Shown: positions 35,777 to 44,590 of the stretch, one piece after another
How the letters are laid out: the number at the start of each line of letters is the position of its first letter
Position numbering within the stretch: position 1 is the stretch's first letter
Assembly: GCA_910576975.1 (NCBI GenBank)
Contig: CAJTJY010000003.1
Location: forward strand, 62,470 to 126,469
DNA: 64,000 nt
Direction of reading: 5' to 3'
Origin: an uncultured Lachnospiraceae bacterium
GTDB lineage: Bacteria > Bacillota > Clostridia > Lachnospirales > Lachnospiraceae
Notes under the pieces: generated by a model
The model's input: only the letters and a program-made list of their open reading frames with translations
Databases searched by the model: none
What the model was told of the DNA's origin: nothing
Position numbers and translations under genes: made by a program

Positions 35777-35786
35777 TCTTATAAGG

Positions 35787-35880
35787 CAAAAGCCCTCTGG
35801 GCAGGATCGCCATGCGACGGATTGGTAAAATGTCGCCGTGGCAACCCGCCTCAGGGGGGAGAATCTTGCGCAGTAGAGCT
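35787..35880 (+). promoter_or_regulatory. Structured leader of pgk-tpi
   Basis: Between the gap terminator and pgk lie small hairpins: GCCC-TCT-GGGC (35792-35802) and GCGAC/GTCGC (about 35814-35836). The 16-base word AAAAGCCCTCTGGGCA also occurs at 60650-60665, before the purine genes. No known riboswitch core was recognised. Confidence 0.35.
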
Positions 35881-35913
35881 GTATCTTTTAGAAAATTTTA
35901 GGAGGAGAAAAGT

Positions 35914-37122
35914 ATGTCTTTAAATAAAGTTTCGGTAGATGATATCAATGTGAGTGGAAAGCGCATACTCTGCAGATGTGATTTTAACGTACCTTTGAAA
36001 GAAGGGAAGATCACAGACGAGAACCGTCTGGTAGCAGCGCTTCCTACCATTAAGAAGCTGGTGGCAGATGGCGGCAAAGTGATTCTTTGCTCTCATCTTG
36101 GCAAGCCAAAGGGCGAGCCGAAGCCGGAGTTATCTTTAGCGCCGGTGGCGGCAAGACTGACGGAGCTGTTAGGTCAGGAAGTGAAATTTGCCGCAGATCC
36201 GGAAGTAGTAGGACCTAATGCAAAAGCTGCAGTAGAAGCTATGAAGGATGGTGATATCGTATTATTAGAGAATACTCGTTACCGTGTGGAGGAGACAAAG
36301 AATGGAGAGGCGTTCTCCAAAGACTTGGCTTCCCTTTGTGATGTTTTTGTGAACGATGCATTTGGAACAGCTCACAGAGCGCATTGCTCAAATGTGGGAG
36401 TCTCCGAATTGGTGGAAACGGCAGCCGTTGGCTATTTGATGCAGAAAGAAATAGACTTCCTTGGCAATGCGGTAGAAAATCCACAAAGACCTTTCGTTGC
36501 CATCTTGGGCGGAGCAAAGGTAGCGGACAAGTTAAATGTTATTTCTAATTTACTGGAAAAATGCGATACGCTGATTATTGGCGGCGGCATGGCATACACA
36601 TTCTTAAAGGCGCAGGGAAATGAAATTGGAAAATCTCTCGTAGACGACAGCAAGCTGGATTATTGTAAAGAAATGCTGGAAAAGGCAGAAAAGCTTGGCA
36701 AAAAACTGCTGCTTCCGATTGATTCTGCAACTATCATGGATTTCCCGAATCCGATTGACGCACCTGTAGAAGTAGAGGTTTATGATTCTGACAAGATGCC
36801 TTCAGAGCGTGAAGGATGCGACATCGGACCAAAGACGGCAGAGATGTATGCAGAAGCAGTGAAATCTGCAAAGACCGTGGTATGGAACGGACCGATGGGC
36901 GTGTTCGAGAATCCTACACTCGCAGCAGGGACGATCGCAGTAGCAAAAGCGCTGGCAGAGACAGACGCAATTACCATCATCGGAGGCGGAGATTCTGCAG
37001 CTGCAGTCAATCAGTTAGGTTTTGGCGATAAGATGACCCATATCTCTACTGGCGGCGGCGCTTCCTTGGAGTTCTTAGAAGGAAAGGAACTTCCTGGCGT
37101 AGCGGCGGCAACGAATAAATAG
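35914..37122 (+). CDS. pgk: Phosphoglycerate kinase
   Basis: This 402-residue enzyme transfers the acyl phosphate of 1,3-bisphosphoglycerate to ADP. Visible motifs are RCDFNVPLKEGKITDENRL (substrate site, N-terminal domain), SHLGKPKGE, NDAFGTAHRAH, the ILGGAKVADK hinge, and nucleotide-site motifs WNGPMGVFE and IIGGGDSAAA. Length is normal. AGGAGG precedes the ATG. tpi begins 16 bases downstream, a common clostridial glycolytic cluster (gap, pgk, tpi). Confidence 0.98.
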   Translation: MSLNKVSVDDINVSGKRILCRCDFNVPLKEGKITDENRLVAALPTIKKLVADGGKVILCSHLGKPKGEPKPELSLAPVAARLTELLGQEVKFAADPEVVGPNAKAAVEAMKDGDIVLLENTRYRVEETKNGEAFSKDLASLCDVFVNDAFGTAHRAHCSNVGVSELVETAAVGYLMQKEIDFLGNAVENPQRPFVAILGGAKVADKLNVISNLLEKCDTLIIGGGMAYTFLKAQGNEIGKSLVDDSKLDYCKEMLEKAEKLGKKLLLPIDSATIMDFPNPIDAPVEVEVYDSDKMPSEREGCDIGPKTAEMYAEAVKSAKTVVWNGPMGVFENPTLAAGTIAVAKALAETDAITIIGGGDSAAAVNQLGFGDKMTHISTGGGASLEFLEGKELPGVAAATNK

Positions 37123-37138
37123 AAAGAGGATTAAGATT

Positions 37139-37888
37139 ATGGCGAGAAAGAAAATTATTGCAGGAAACTGGAAAATGAACAAGACCCCAAGCCAGGCGGT
37201 GGCGTTGGTAAACGAATTGAAGCCTCTGGTTGCAAACGACGAGGTTGACGTGGTATTCTGCGTTCCTGCTATTGATATCATTCCAGCAATGGAAGCGGCG
37301 AGTGGCTCTAACATCAAAATCGGCGCAGAGAATATGTATTTTGAAGAGAGCGGCGCATACACGGGCGAGATTGCCCCGGATATGCTGACAGACGCCGGCG
37401 TGAAATATGTGGTTTTGGGACATTCCGAGAGAAGAGAATATTTTGCAGAGACGGATGAGACTGTCAATAAGAAAGTAATAAAGGCGTTTGAGCATGGGAT
37501 TACGCCGATCATCTGTTGTGGGGAATCCCTGACTCAGAGAAAACAGGGAATTTACATCGACTGGATTCGGATGCAGATCAAGATTGCATTCCAGAACGTG
37601 ACTGCAGATCAGGCAAAGACGGCAGTGATTGCTTATGAGCCAATCTGGGCGATTGGCACAGGCGAAACCGCTACCTCTGACCAGGCGGAGGAGGTATGCG
37701 CAGCGATCCGTGCCTGCATCAAAGAGGTTTATGATGAAGCAACGGCTGAGTCTATCCGCATTCAGTATGGCGGTTCTGTAAATGCAGGAAATGCTGCCGA
37801 GCTGTTCTCAAAGCCGAATATTGACGGCGGACTGGTTGGCGGAGCTTCCCTGAAAGCTGATTTTGGCAAGATCGTGAATTATAAATAA
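37139..37888 (+). CDS. tpiA: Triosephosphate isomerase
   Basis: This 249-residue TIM barrel interconverts dihydroxyacetone phosphate and glyceraldehyde 3-phosphate. It starts RKKIIAGNWKMNK (substrate Asn/Lys), has the electrophile histidine in VLGHSERREYF, the catalytic glutamate in AYEPIWAIGTG (loop 6 follows), and the phosphate loop IQYGGSVNAGN. Length is normal. It is downstream of pgk and followed by a terminator. Confidence 0.98.
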   Translation: MARKKIIAGNWKMNKTPSQAVALVNELKPLVANDEVDVVFCVPAIDIIPAMEAASGSNIKIGAENMYFEESGAYTGEIAPDMLTDAGVKYVVLGHSERREYFAETDETVNKKVIKAFEHGITPIICCGESLTQRKQGIYIDWIRMQIKIAFQNVTADQAKTAVIAYEPIWAIGTGETATSDQAEEVCAAIRACIKEVYDEATAESIRIQYGGSVNAGNAAELFSKPNIDGGLVGGASLKADFGKIVNYK

Positions 37889-37890
37889 TA

Positions 37891-37967
37891 ACTGCGTAGT
37901 TTCTTAAAATACGCAGTTGAGTGAAACCCACTTCTAGTTATGGAGAATCATAATGGAAGTGGGTTTT
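37891..37967 (+). terminator. Two hairpins after tpiA, the second an intrinsic terminator
   Basis: ACTGCGTA/TACGCAGT at 37891-37917, then AAACCCACTTC/GAAGTGGGTTT at 37924-37967 with a four-base T-tail. Confidence 0.75.
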
Positions 37968-37989
37968 GCTGATAATAGCAAGGTAATTT

Positions 37990-38089
37990 GGGGTTGTTGC
38001 AAAATATAGTTTGCATACAAGATATGGATGAGATTGATTTGCCTTGAATACCGTGTCCTGTAAATAGCGGTTATTTTAAGACAGCCTCA
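37990..38089. repeat. Decayed palindromic element, type II, opposite orientation
   Basis: Read on the minus strand it aligns along its length with the element at 3706-3797, sharing GGCTGT, AAAATA, TTACAGG, ATCCATAT-TTGTAT and TATTTTGCAACA, with many substitutions. It has no reading frame and lies directly upstream of the response regulator gene. Confidence 0.6.
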
Positions 38090-38117
38090 GTGGAGCTAGA
38101 TCTGGAGGAAAGACTTT

Positions 38118-38783
38118 ATGAAAAAGATACTTGTGGCAGATGATGAGGCTGATATCCGCAGCCTGCTGAAAGAATCTCTGGAATTGGAGGGGTATCTGGT
38201 CTATACGGCGAAAAACGGCATGGAGGCAATGGGGGTTTTAAAGCATCAGCCGGACTTGATTCTTCTGGATGTCAATATGCCAGACATGGATGGCTATACC
38301 GTTTGTGAAAAAATTCGTGGCTATATAGATTGTCCCATCTTATTTTTGACAGCCCGCACACAGGAGCAGGACCGTGTCAATGGATTGAGATCTGGGGGTG
38401 ATGATTATATTGTCAAGCCTTTTGGCATGGAGGAATTGTTGGCAAGGGTGGAGGCGCATCTGCGTCGTGAAGAGCGCAGCGTCTCCAACGCCAATGTCTG
38501 CTTTAGCGGAGATCTTACCATCGATTTTTCTGGTCATCAGGTATTGCTGGACGGCGAAGACGTGGGACTTACCCGCACTGAGTTTTCAATTGTAAAGCTT
38601 CTTGTCACCCACGGCGGGCAGGTGTTTGAAAAGGAACATATTTATGAACGGGTGCGTGGATTTGACGGGGAAGGAGACGCCTCCATCATTGCTGAGCATG
38701 TGCGACGGATTCGTCAGAAGATAGACAAAAAGAAAAAACATATCGAGACCGTCTGGGGCGTGGGTTATAAATGGATTGGATAG
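38118..38783 (+). CDS. OmpR/PhoB-family response regulator
   Basis: This 221-residue regulator has a receiver domain with acidic pocket VADDEAD, phosphoacceptor Asp51 in LILLDVNMPDMDG, Thr in FLTART and Lys in DYIVKPFGMEEL. The C-terminal winged-helix domain has LTRTEFSIVKLLVTHGGQVF and VWGVGYKWIG. GGAGG precedes the ATG. It overlaps the sensor kinase gene by 13 bases. It likely controls the ABC transporter genes that follow; a pair of direct repeats at 40028-40050 is a candidate site. Confidence 0.95.
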   Translation: MKKILVADDEADIRSLLKESLELEGYLVYTAKNGMEAMGVLKHQPDLILLDVNMPDMDGYTVCEKIRGYIDCPILFLTARTQEQDRVNGLRSGGDDYIVKPFGMEELLARVEAHLRREERSVSNANVCFSGDLTIDFSGHQVLLDGEDVGLTRTEFSIVKLLVTHGGQVFEKEHIYERVRGFDGEGDASIIAEHVRRIRQKIDKKKKHIETVWGVGYKWIG

Positions 38784-39967
38784 AAGAGAAAATAGAGCAG
38801 ATCAGAATTTTCCTCCATGAAAAGTCTTTGGTAACAGCTTTGGTATGTTACCTCTGTATTGGAATGCTTGGCGTCGGGACGTTGTATTGGATCACCAGAA
38901 ACTTTTGTTTGGCGTGGGCAGAGGTGATTTCTTTGCGTTATCAGGAATTTATGGGATTTCACTCTTTTTGGGGAGGCGTGTGGAGTGCCAATGGAATGGG
39001 TGCAAAAGAAAAATTTCTTTTGCATGTTTTGAACTTTTTTTATAGTTCCTCGCTGTATCTTTACCTATTGATTTGTTTTGCTCTTGTGGGAAAGATCTTT
39101 TTGGAGAAAAAAATAAAGCCAGCAGTGACTGCCATTACCCAAGGACTGAATTATATCAATATGGGAGACTATAGTCATGAAATTACTTGGCGTAGCCGCG
39201 ATGAGATGGGGATGCTCTGCAAGGAGTTTGAACAGATGCGCAAAAACATGCTGGCAACCAAGCGAGACCAGTGGAAACAGCAGGAGGAACAGAGGAAAAT
39301 CAATGCAGTTTTTGCCCATGATATCCGCACGCCTCTGACTGTAATCCGGGGTTATACCGAATTTTTGCAGAAATATGTGCCCAGCGGCAAGGTCACAGAG
39401 GAGATGATGTTGGCGAAGCTTGAGACGATGCTTCGGCAAGAAGAACGACTGCTTCAGTTCTCTAATACAATGACCACGATACAAAAAATGGAAAAGTGGC
39501 ACCTTTCTGGAAGCTGGCACAATGTTTCTGAGATCATCGAGCAGCTGTGGGCGGTGACTGAGGGATTTTCCCACAGTGAAGAGAAGAAGATTAGCCTGCA
39601 CGCAAGGATTGTGGAACAGAGCTTGTTTTTGGATCTAAATTTGCTGACAGAGGTATTTGAAAATTTGCTCAACAATGCCCTGCGTTATGCGGTAGAAAAA
39701 ATTGAGGTGGAAATAGTGTTGTCAGGAAGCGATCTCACCCTGTTTGTCAGAGACGACGGGCCAGGGTTTTCTGTGCGGGCGCTGCGTAGCGGCATGAATG
39801 CGTATTTCAGTGAAGAGGAGGGGGACGTTGGTCATTTCGGCATCGGGCTCTCGGTCTGTAAGATGCTCTGTGAAAACCATGGAGGGCGTCTTACGCTTAG
39901 CAACAGCGTGCAGCAGGGAGCAATCAGCGCAGCCACCTTGTCTGTCGGAGTGGAAAGCTTGTATTAA
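38771..39967 (+). CDS. Sensor histidine kinase
   Basis: This 398-residue membrane kinase has two N-terminal membrane segments (about 17-37 and 93-115) around a loop of about 55 residues. A HAMP-like linker follows (NMGDYSHEITWRSRDEMGMLCKEFEQMR), then a HisKA domain with His183 in FAHDIRTPLTVIRGY and an ATP-binding domain with NLLNNALRYA, DDGPGF and GHFGIGLSVC. It is the partner of the regulator at 38118. Kinases in this arrangement with an ABC-2 transporter often sense antimicrobial peptides or envelope stress, but the signal is unknown. Confidence 0.94.
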   Translation: MDWIEEKIEQIRIFLHEKSLVTALVCYLCIGMLGVGTLYWITRNFCLAWAEVISLRYQEFMGFHSFWGGVWSANGMGAKEKFLLHVLNFFYSSSLYLYLLICFALVGKIFLEKKIKPAVTAITQGLNYINMGDYSHEITWRSRDEMGMLCKEFEQMRKNMLATKRDQWKQQEEQRKINAVFAHDIRTPLTVIRGYTEFLQKYVPSGKVTEEMMLAKLETMLRQEERLLQFSNTMTTIQKMEKWHLSGSWHNVSEIIEQLWAVTEGFSHSEEKKISLHARIVEQSLFLDLNLLTEVFENLLNNALRYAVEKIEVEIVLSGSDLTLFVRDDGPGFSVRALRSGMNAYFSEEEGDVGHFGIGLSVCKMLCENHGGRLTLSNSVQQGAISAATLSVGVESLY

Positions 39968-40027
39968 AACAAGCTCCTTGGCGCAGCATGACATCGCTCC
40001 ACCAATGTCAGTGAAAAATATAGATTT

Positions 40028-40060
40028 GTAGGAAATTCGTAGATAAATTCTGTTTATACT
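40028..40060 (+). promoter_or_regulatory. Direct repeat and promoter before the ABC transporter genes
   Basis: GTAGGAAATTC (40028-40038) and GTAGATAAATTC (40039-40050) are adjacent direct repeats just upstream of TATACT (40055-40060). Tandem repeats one helical turn apart overlapping a poor -35 fit an OmpR-type activator site. The regulator at 38118 is the obvious candidate. Confidence 0.5.
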
Positions 40061-40182
40061 GTGAAAAAGTCAAAAACCTGCGGCCAACGACGGTGCTTGG
40101 CGCTTGCGGCATTACTTAGATGTCCGTGTAGGCGCAGCGGTCTGTCTGCCTGTAGGAATAAATGGAAAGTGAGGAATGTCAT

Positions 40183-41067
40183 ATGGGCATTACGATTGAA
40201 ATTAATGATTTATCGAAGAATTTCGGAAAAAAACAGGCGTTAAAACATGTGGATCTCAAGATCAGTCAAGGAATGTTTGGACTGCTGGGGCCCAACGGAG
40301 CCGGAAAAACCACGTTGATGAAGGTTCTTACCACACTGACAAAGAAGAGCGGCGGGGAGGTAAAGATATGCGGGATTTTGGTGGAGCAGTGTAACAAAAT
40401 CCGGCAGATGGTGGGATATCTGCCCCAAGACTTTTCCATGTATGGAAATATGGGCGCTTATGAAGCGCTCGATTACTTGGCAGTGTTGTCTGGCATGAAG
40501 AAAAAGGAGCGCAGAGAGCGGGTTCCGAAAATGCTAGAAAAAGTAAATCTTGAAGATCAGCATAGGACAAAGGTAAAAGCGATGTCGGGAGGCATGAGGC
40601 GCAGGCTTGGCATTGCCCAGGCAATCATTCACGACCCAAGGATACTTGTGGTGGATGAACCGACGGCAGGACTGGATCCGGAAGAGCGAGTACGGTTCCG
40701 CAACCTGCTTTGTGAGATTGCCAAAGACCGGATAGTGATTTTATCCACCCATATCGTGGGAGATATTGAGGCTACCTGCGAAAATATCGCAGTGCTCAAC
40801 CAGGGGGAAATCATGTTTCGGGGAACGGTTTCCAACTTGCTTGAGGCGGTGAGGGGGAAGGTGTTCACGCTGGAAGTCTCTGCGATGGAGCTTCCGATGA
40901 TACGGGACCAGTTTTTAGTTACTGGGATTTTAACGAACGGCAGTATGGCAAATGTCAAGATTATTGCAGAGCACTCCCCGCTCAAGGAGGCAAAGCCATG
41001 CTCTCCCGATGTGGAGGACGCCTACATGTACTTGATGCATCATGCTCCTGTCTGGAATGGCAATTGA
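40183..41067 (+). CDS. ABC transporter ATP-binding protein (ABC-2 type)
   Basis: This 294-residue ATPase has Walker A GPNGAGKTT (about 36-44), Q-loop GYLPQDFSMYG, signature MSGGMRRRLGIAQAI, Walker B ILVVDEPTAGLD and H-loop STHIVGD, then a C-terminal extension of about 80 residues as in drug and lantibiotic-resistance exporters. ATG 40183 has GTGAGGA upstream; an in-frame ATG at 40162 precedes it. Two permease genes follow. It is placed after the two-component system, so regulated export or self-protection is likely. Confidence 0.92.
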   Translation: MGITIEINDLSKNFGKKQALKHVDLKISQGMFGLLGPNGAGKTTLMKVLTTLTKKSGGEVKICGILVEQCNKIRQMVGYLPQDFSMYGNMGAYEALDYLAVLSGMKKKERRERVPKMLEKVNLEDQHRTKVKAMSGGMRRRLGIAQAIIHDPRILVVDEPTAGLDPEERVRFRNLLCEIAKDRIVILSTHIVGDIEATCENIAVLNQGEIMFRGTVSNLLEAVRGKVFTLEVSAMELPMIRDQFLVTGILTNGSMANVKIIAEHSPLKEAKPCSPDVEDAYMYLMHHAPVWNGN

Positions 41068-41080
41068 GAGGGGGCAAAAC

Positions 41081-42325
41081 ATGTTTGGGACATTATTTTT
41101 GAAAGAATGCAAACAGATAGCAAAGAGCATGGTGTACTACATTTATGTGGTGGTGTTTGTTTTGTTTCTAACCAGCCAGTTTAGCAGCGGTCTGACTGAC
41201 TATATGCAAGAACCAAAGCCAGGAAAGGAACATTATGGTTCTGTCACCAGCCATGAACCATCTGCAGTGATCGAAAAGACGCTGGCGGAGCTTGTGCTGG
41301 AGGCAAGCGATAACTCTTTTTCGACCTATCCGCTTGGGTTTTATAAAGGCGTGACCTTAAACGAGCAGGAAGAGCAGCAAGTCAAATTCATTGTGGAGCA
41401 ATGTACTGGTAAGAGCTGGGATCAGACGGTGCAAGAGATGGAGAGGCATTTTTCCAGCTATGAACGAGATACTATGCAAGGTGCGTTGCAGGCGCAGACA
41501 TCGTATTCCGTTGTTCCCAAAGAAGATTTAAGTTATGAGGAGTTTTGCGGTTTTATGGAGAAAGTCTGCGCAATTGTCGGTCCAGGCAGTTCTTATCGCA
41601 AAGAATCTCTGGAGGCGGGAGTATCCGTTCCGATGACTTACGAGCAGGCAAAGGAGGAATTCGAAGATCTTTGTAGCAAGGATCAGATTACTGGGGCGGC
41701 GGCAAGGCTGTTCTGTGATTATGCAGGTATTATCCTTGCCGTGCTTCCGATATTTCTTGGGGTGACCCGCTGCCTCAGAGATAAGCGCGCACAGGTGTCC
41801 CAGGTGGTGTACGCCCATAAGGCTTCTGCGCTCCATCTCATCGGGAGCAGATATTTTGCCAATGTATTTATGGCGTTCTTCCCAGTGACGCTTACGGCAT
41901 TTGTGATACAGATGCCTTACCAGTACCATGCAAAGACGATAGGCGTCGCCCCTGATATTTTGGCGTTCTTAAAATACAGCCTCGTTTGGTTATTGCCGGA
42001 GATTATGGCTGTTTTGGCAGTGTCCTTTTTAATTACGGAATTTACGGAAAATGTGATTTCTATTTTTATTCAGGTATTTTGGGCATTGGGAAGCTTGTTT
42101 TCCACGGTGACCTTAAGGGGGGATTTCGGTCTGAAGCTGACTGCAAGATGGAATTTATGGGGAGGCGCCAATGAATTTTGGCTGCAGCGCAAGGAACTTT
42201 TTCTTAACAGGGGCTTTTATTTTGGGCTTGCGTTGACAGCTCTTGCCATGACTGTTGTGATTTATGAGAAGAAACGCAGGGAAGGAGAGACGCTCTATGG
42301 AAAAGTATTTAAGCGTAGGAGGTAG
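41081..42325 (+). CDS. ABC-2 type transporter membrane protein
   Basis: This 414-residue protein starts MFGTLFLKECKQIAKSMVYYI, with a membrane segment at about 17-36. A soluble outside domain of about 190 residues follows, then five membrane segments (from LFCDYAGIILAVLPIFLGVTR to the C terminus). The large loop after the first segment is typical of ABC-2 permeases. GAGGGGG precedes ATG 41081; a longer frame would overlap the ATPase gene. It overlaps the next permease by 29 bases. Substrate unknown. Confidence 0.85.
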   Translation: MFGTLFLKECKQIAKSMVYYIYVVVFVLFLTSQFSSGLTDYMQEPKPGKEHYGSVTSHEPSAVIEKTLAELVLEASDNSFSTYPLGFYKGVTLNEQEEQQVKFIVEQCTGKSWDQTVQEMERHFSSYERDTMQGALQAQTSYSVVPKEDLSYEEFCGFMEKVCAIVGPGSSYRKESLEAGVSVPMTYEQAKEEFEDLCSKDQITGAAARLFCDYAGIILAVLPIFLGVTRCLRDKRAQVSQVVYAHKASALHLIGSRYFANVFMAFFPVTLTAFVIQMPYQYHAKTIGVAPDILAFLKYSLVWLLPEIMAVLAVSFLITEFTENVISIFIQVFWALGSLFSTVTLRGDFGLKLTARWNLWGGANEFWLQRKELFLNRGFYFGLALTALAMTVVIYEKKRREGETLYGKVFKRRR

Positions 42326-42917
42326 GTTTCTTTGCAGGCAGTATGCCCCTCATTTGCTGTTGGTACTTTTGTTTTGCCTGATGTCTGGATTCTTTGTAAG
42401 TTTTCGCAATCTCAATGCTTCCCAGGCTGCAAAGGTGATGGAAATGTATCTTGCGTTTACGGGGATTCTTCTGATGACGCCGCTGTTCATGCCAGAACAG
42501 GACAGGGAGATTTGGCTGCTAGAGCGGTCTAAGGCAATGCCTCTGTGGCAGCTTTATCTGGTCCGGGTTTTGGAAGCGCTGGTATTTCTTGCGGTGGTAG
42601 TCGCAATATTTGTCTTTCTGATGAAGAAAGGCGGCAGCGTTTTTCCTGTCGGCAAACTGTGGCTGGGAGCTTTTGCGGAGATTCTTTTTCTGGGGAGCAT
42701 TGGATTTTTCGTCAGTGGCATTACCAATCAGGCTGTATTGGGCTACATGGTTTCCGTGCTCTATTTTGTAGCAAATATCGGGGCTTCCAAGTATCTGGGG
42801 AAATTTGCCCTGTTCCAGATGATGAAAGGGGATTACGGATTTGCTCCTGCAATGTCTGCGGCGGCTTTGGCATTTCTTGGAGGCGGGATTTTGATTCGGG
42901 AGAGGAGACAGGCGTAG
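42297..42917 (+). CDS. ABC-2 type transporter membrane protein, second subunit
   Basis: This 206-residue protein has about six membrane segments, beginning YAPHLLLVLLFCLMSGFFVSF, and contains TPLFMPEQDREIWLLERSKAMPLWQLYLVR, a cytoplasmic coupling-like segment seen in small ABC-2 permeases. ATG at 42297 follows AAGGAGA and lies inside the end of the previous gene in another frame, so translation is coupled. It is the last gene of the two-component/ABC cluster. Substrate unknown. Confidence 0.82.
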   Translation: MEKYLSVGGRFLCRQYAPHLLLVLLFCLMSGFFVSFRNLNASQAAKVMEMYLAFTGILLMTPLFMPEQDREIWLLERSKAMPLWQLYLVRVLEALVFLAVVVAIFVFLMKKGGSVFPVGKLWLGAFAEILFLGSIGFFVSGITNQAVLGYMVSVLYFVANIGASKYLGKFALFQMMKGDYGFAPAMSAAALAFLGGGILIRERRQA

Positions 42918-42973
42918 CTGGCGTTGGGATTTTTATAAAATTACAAAATGACGAAACTCAAATAAAATTATTA

Positions 42974-43059
42974 TTGACAAATACCTAAAAGCAGAATATA
43001 ATTGCAAGAACAACGAAGAACCACATGGGTTTTGAGCTCATCCAGGTGGTTCTTTTTTT
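42974..43059 (+). promoter_or_regulatory. Consensus promoter followed at once by a terminator hairpin (MATE leader)
   Basis: TTGACA (42974-42979), 17 bases, TATAAT (42997-43002) is a perfect consensus promoter. Transcription would begin near 43009. AGAACCAC (43017-43024) pairs with GTGGTTCT (43046-43053) followed by seven T residues. A 16-codon frame, MGFELIQVVLFLEKFR, starts within the hairpin at 43025 and ends at 43075, just before the MATE ribosome site, but has no clear SD. This layout fits attenuation of MATE expression. The hairpin could also just end the ABC operon. Confidence 0.65.
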
Positions 43060-43090
43060 AGAGAAATTTCGTTGAAAGGAAGTGGCTGCT

Positions 43091-44449
43091 ATGGCAAAAA
43101 GTGTGACAAAAGATATGACGCAAGGTTCTCCCATCCGCTTAATTTTACAGTTCTGCATCCCGTTATTTTTTGGAATGCTGTTTCAGCAGTTTTATAATAT
43201 GATGGATACCATTATCGTGGGGAAGTTCTTGGGAGTCCAGGCGCTTGCCTCTGTGGGAGCGACTGGTTCGATTAACTTCATGGTGATTGGATTCTGCATG
43301 GGCGTGTGTAATGGCTTTGCAATCCCGGTGGCGCAGCAGTTTGGGGCAGGAGACTATCATAATTTAAGGAAATACGTGGCAAACAGCGCTTGGCTTGCAA
43401 TTGCTTTTGCAGGATTCATGACGGCGGCGGTCTGCGTGTTGTGCCGTCAGATTCTGAAATGGATGAATACGCCGGCGGATATCATGGAGGGCGCTTATTC
43501 CTATATATTTGTGATATTTCTTGGGATTCCGGTTATTTACTTGTATAACCTGCTTTCTGGCATTATACGCTCTCTGGGGGACAGTAAAAGCCCATTGTTC
43601 TTCTTAGTGCTTTCTTCTGGGCTGAATATCATACTGGATCTGACATTGATTTTGATCTTTGACATGGGAGTGGCAGGAGCTGCATGGGCGACCGTGATCT
43701 CTCAGGCTGTCTCTGGCATCGCCTGTTTGATCTATATCATGCTTCGTTTTGATATTTTAAAGATTTCCAAGGAGGAATGGCGCGTGGACGGCAGATGCGT
43801 GGGCACGCTCTGCAATATGGGAATTCCGATGGGTCTGCAGTATTCGATCACGGCGATTGGAAGCGTCATTCTTCAGACGGCGGTGAATGGCATTGGCTCT
43901 ATGGCTGTAGCTGCAGTGGCAGCCGGGGCGAAGATCGGGATGTTTTTTTGCTGTCCTTTTGATGCCATGGGTTCTACGATGGCAACTTATGCCGGACAGA
44001 ACGTAGGCGCTGGAAAGCTGGACCGTGTTTCAAAGGGAGTGAAGTCCACCTGCCTGCTGGGCTTGGGCTATTCTCTGATCGCCGCTTTGATACTGGGGCT
44101 GTTTGGCGGAACGATTGCGCTTTTTTTTGTGGACGCTGGCGAGACGGAGATTATCCGCCATGTAACCTGGTTCCTCTGGGGAAATGTTGCGTTCTTTTTC
44201 CCGCTTGCCTTAGTGAATATTGTGCGCTTTACGATACAAGGGCTGGGCTTTAGCAAGTTTGCAATTCTGGCGGGAGTGGCGGAGATGGCGGCTCGCTGCC
44301 TGGTAGCGCTTATATTTGTGCCAGAATTTGGGTATCTGGCAGTTTGCTTTGCTAGTCCGGTGGCGTGGATTTTTGCAGATTTATTCTTGGTTCCAGCATA
44401 TATGCATGTGATGAAAAAATTGCAAAAAATGAAGTTGCGGTCCGTGTAA
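43091..44449 (+). CDS. MATE family efflux transporter
   Basis: This 452-residue integral membrane protein has twelve segments in two related halves. The N terminus has GSPIRLILQFCIPLFFGMLFQQFYNMMDTIIVGKFLGVQALASVG, the MATE/MatE (DinF/NorM-like) signature. The second half begins with GTLCNMGIPMGLQYSITAIGSVILQTAVNGIGS. Such proteins expel cationic drugs or metabolites using sodium or proton gradients. ATG 43091 follows GAAAGGAAG; a GTG at 43082 is too close. It has its own leader. Confidence 0.93.
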   Translation: MAKSVTKDMTQGSPIRLILQFCIPLFFGMLFQQFYNMMDTIIVGKFLGVQALASVGATGSINFMVIGFCMGVCNGFAIPVAQQFGAGDYHNLRKYVANSAWLAIAFAGFMTAAVCVLCRQILKWMNTPADIMEGAYSYIFVIFLGIPVIYLYNLLSGIIRSLGDSKSPLFFLVLSSGLNIILDLTLILIFDMGVAGAAWATVISQAVSGIACLIYIMLRFDILKISKEEWRVDGRCVGTLCNMGIPMGLQYSITAIGSVILQTAVNGIGSMAVAAVAAGAKIGMFFCCPFDAMGSTMATYAGQNVGAGKLDRVSKGVKSTCLLGLGYSLIAALILGLFGGTIALFFVDAGETEIIRHVTWFLWGNVAFFFPLALVNIVRFTIQGLGFSKFAILAGVAEMAARCLVALIFVPEFGYLAVCFASPVAWIFADLFLVPAYMHVMKKLQKMKLRSV

Positions 44450-44514
44450 TTCCAGATATTGCCAAATTATATCAAATTTTAATGAATCTTTAAGAAATTT
44501 TTTGTAAAGAAAGG

Positions 44515-44544
44515 TTGATTTTTTCTATACATTCATCATATGAT
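44515..44544 (+). promoter_or_regulatory. Promoter of the deacetylase gene
   Basis: TTGATT (44515-44520), an 18-base spacer and TATGAT (44539-44544) lie 47 bases before the ATG. Confidence 0.55.
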
Positions 44545-44590
44545 AGAATAACAAAAGAATTGTATTACAAAGGGTAAGGGAGAAAGCAAG

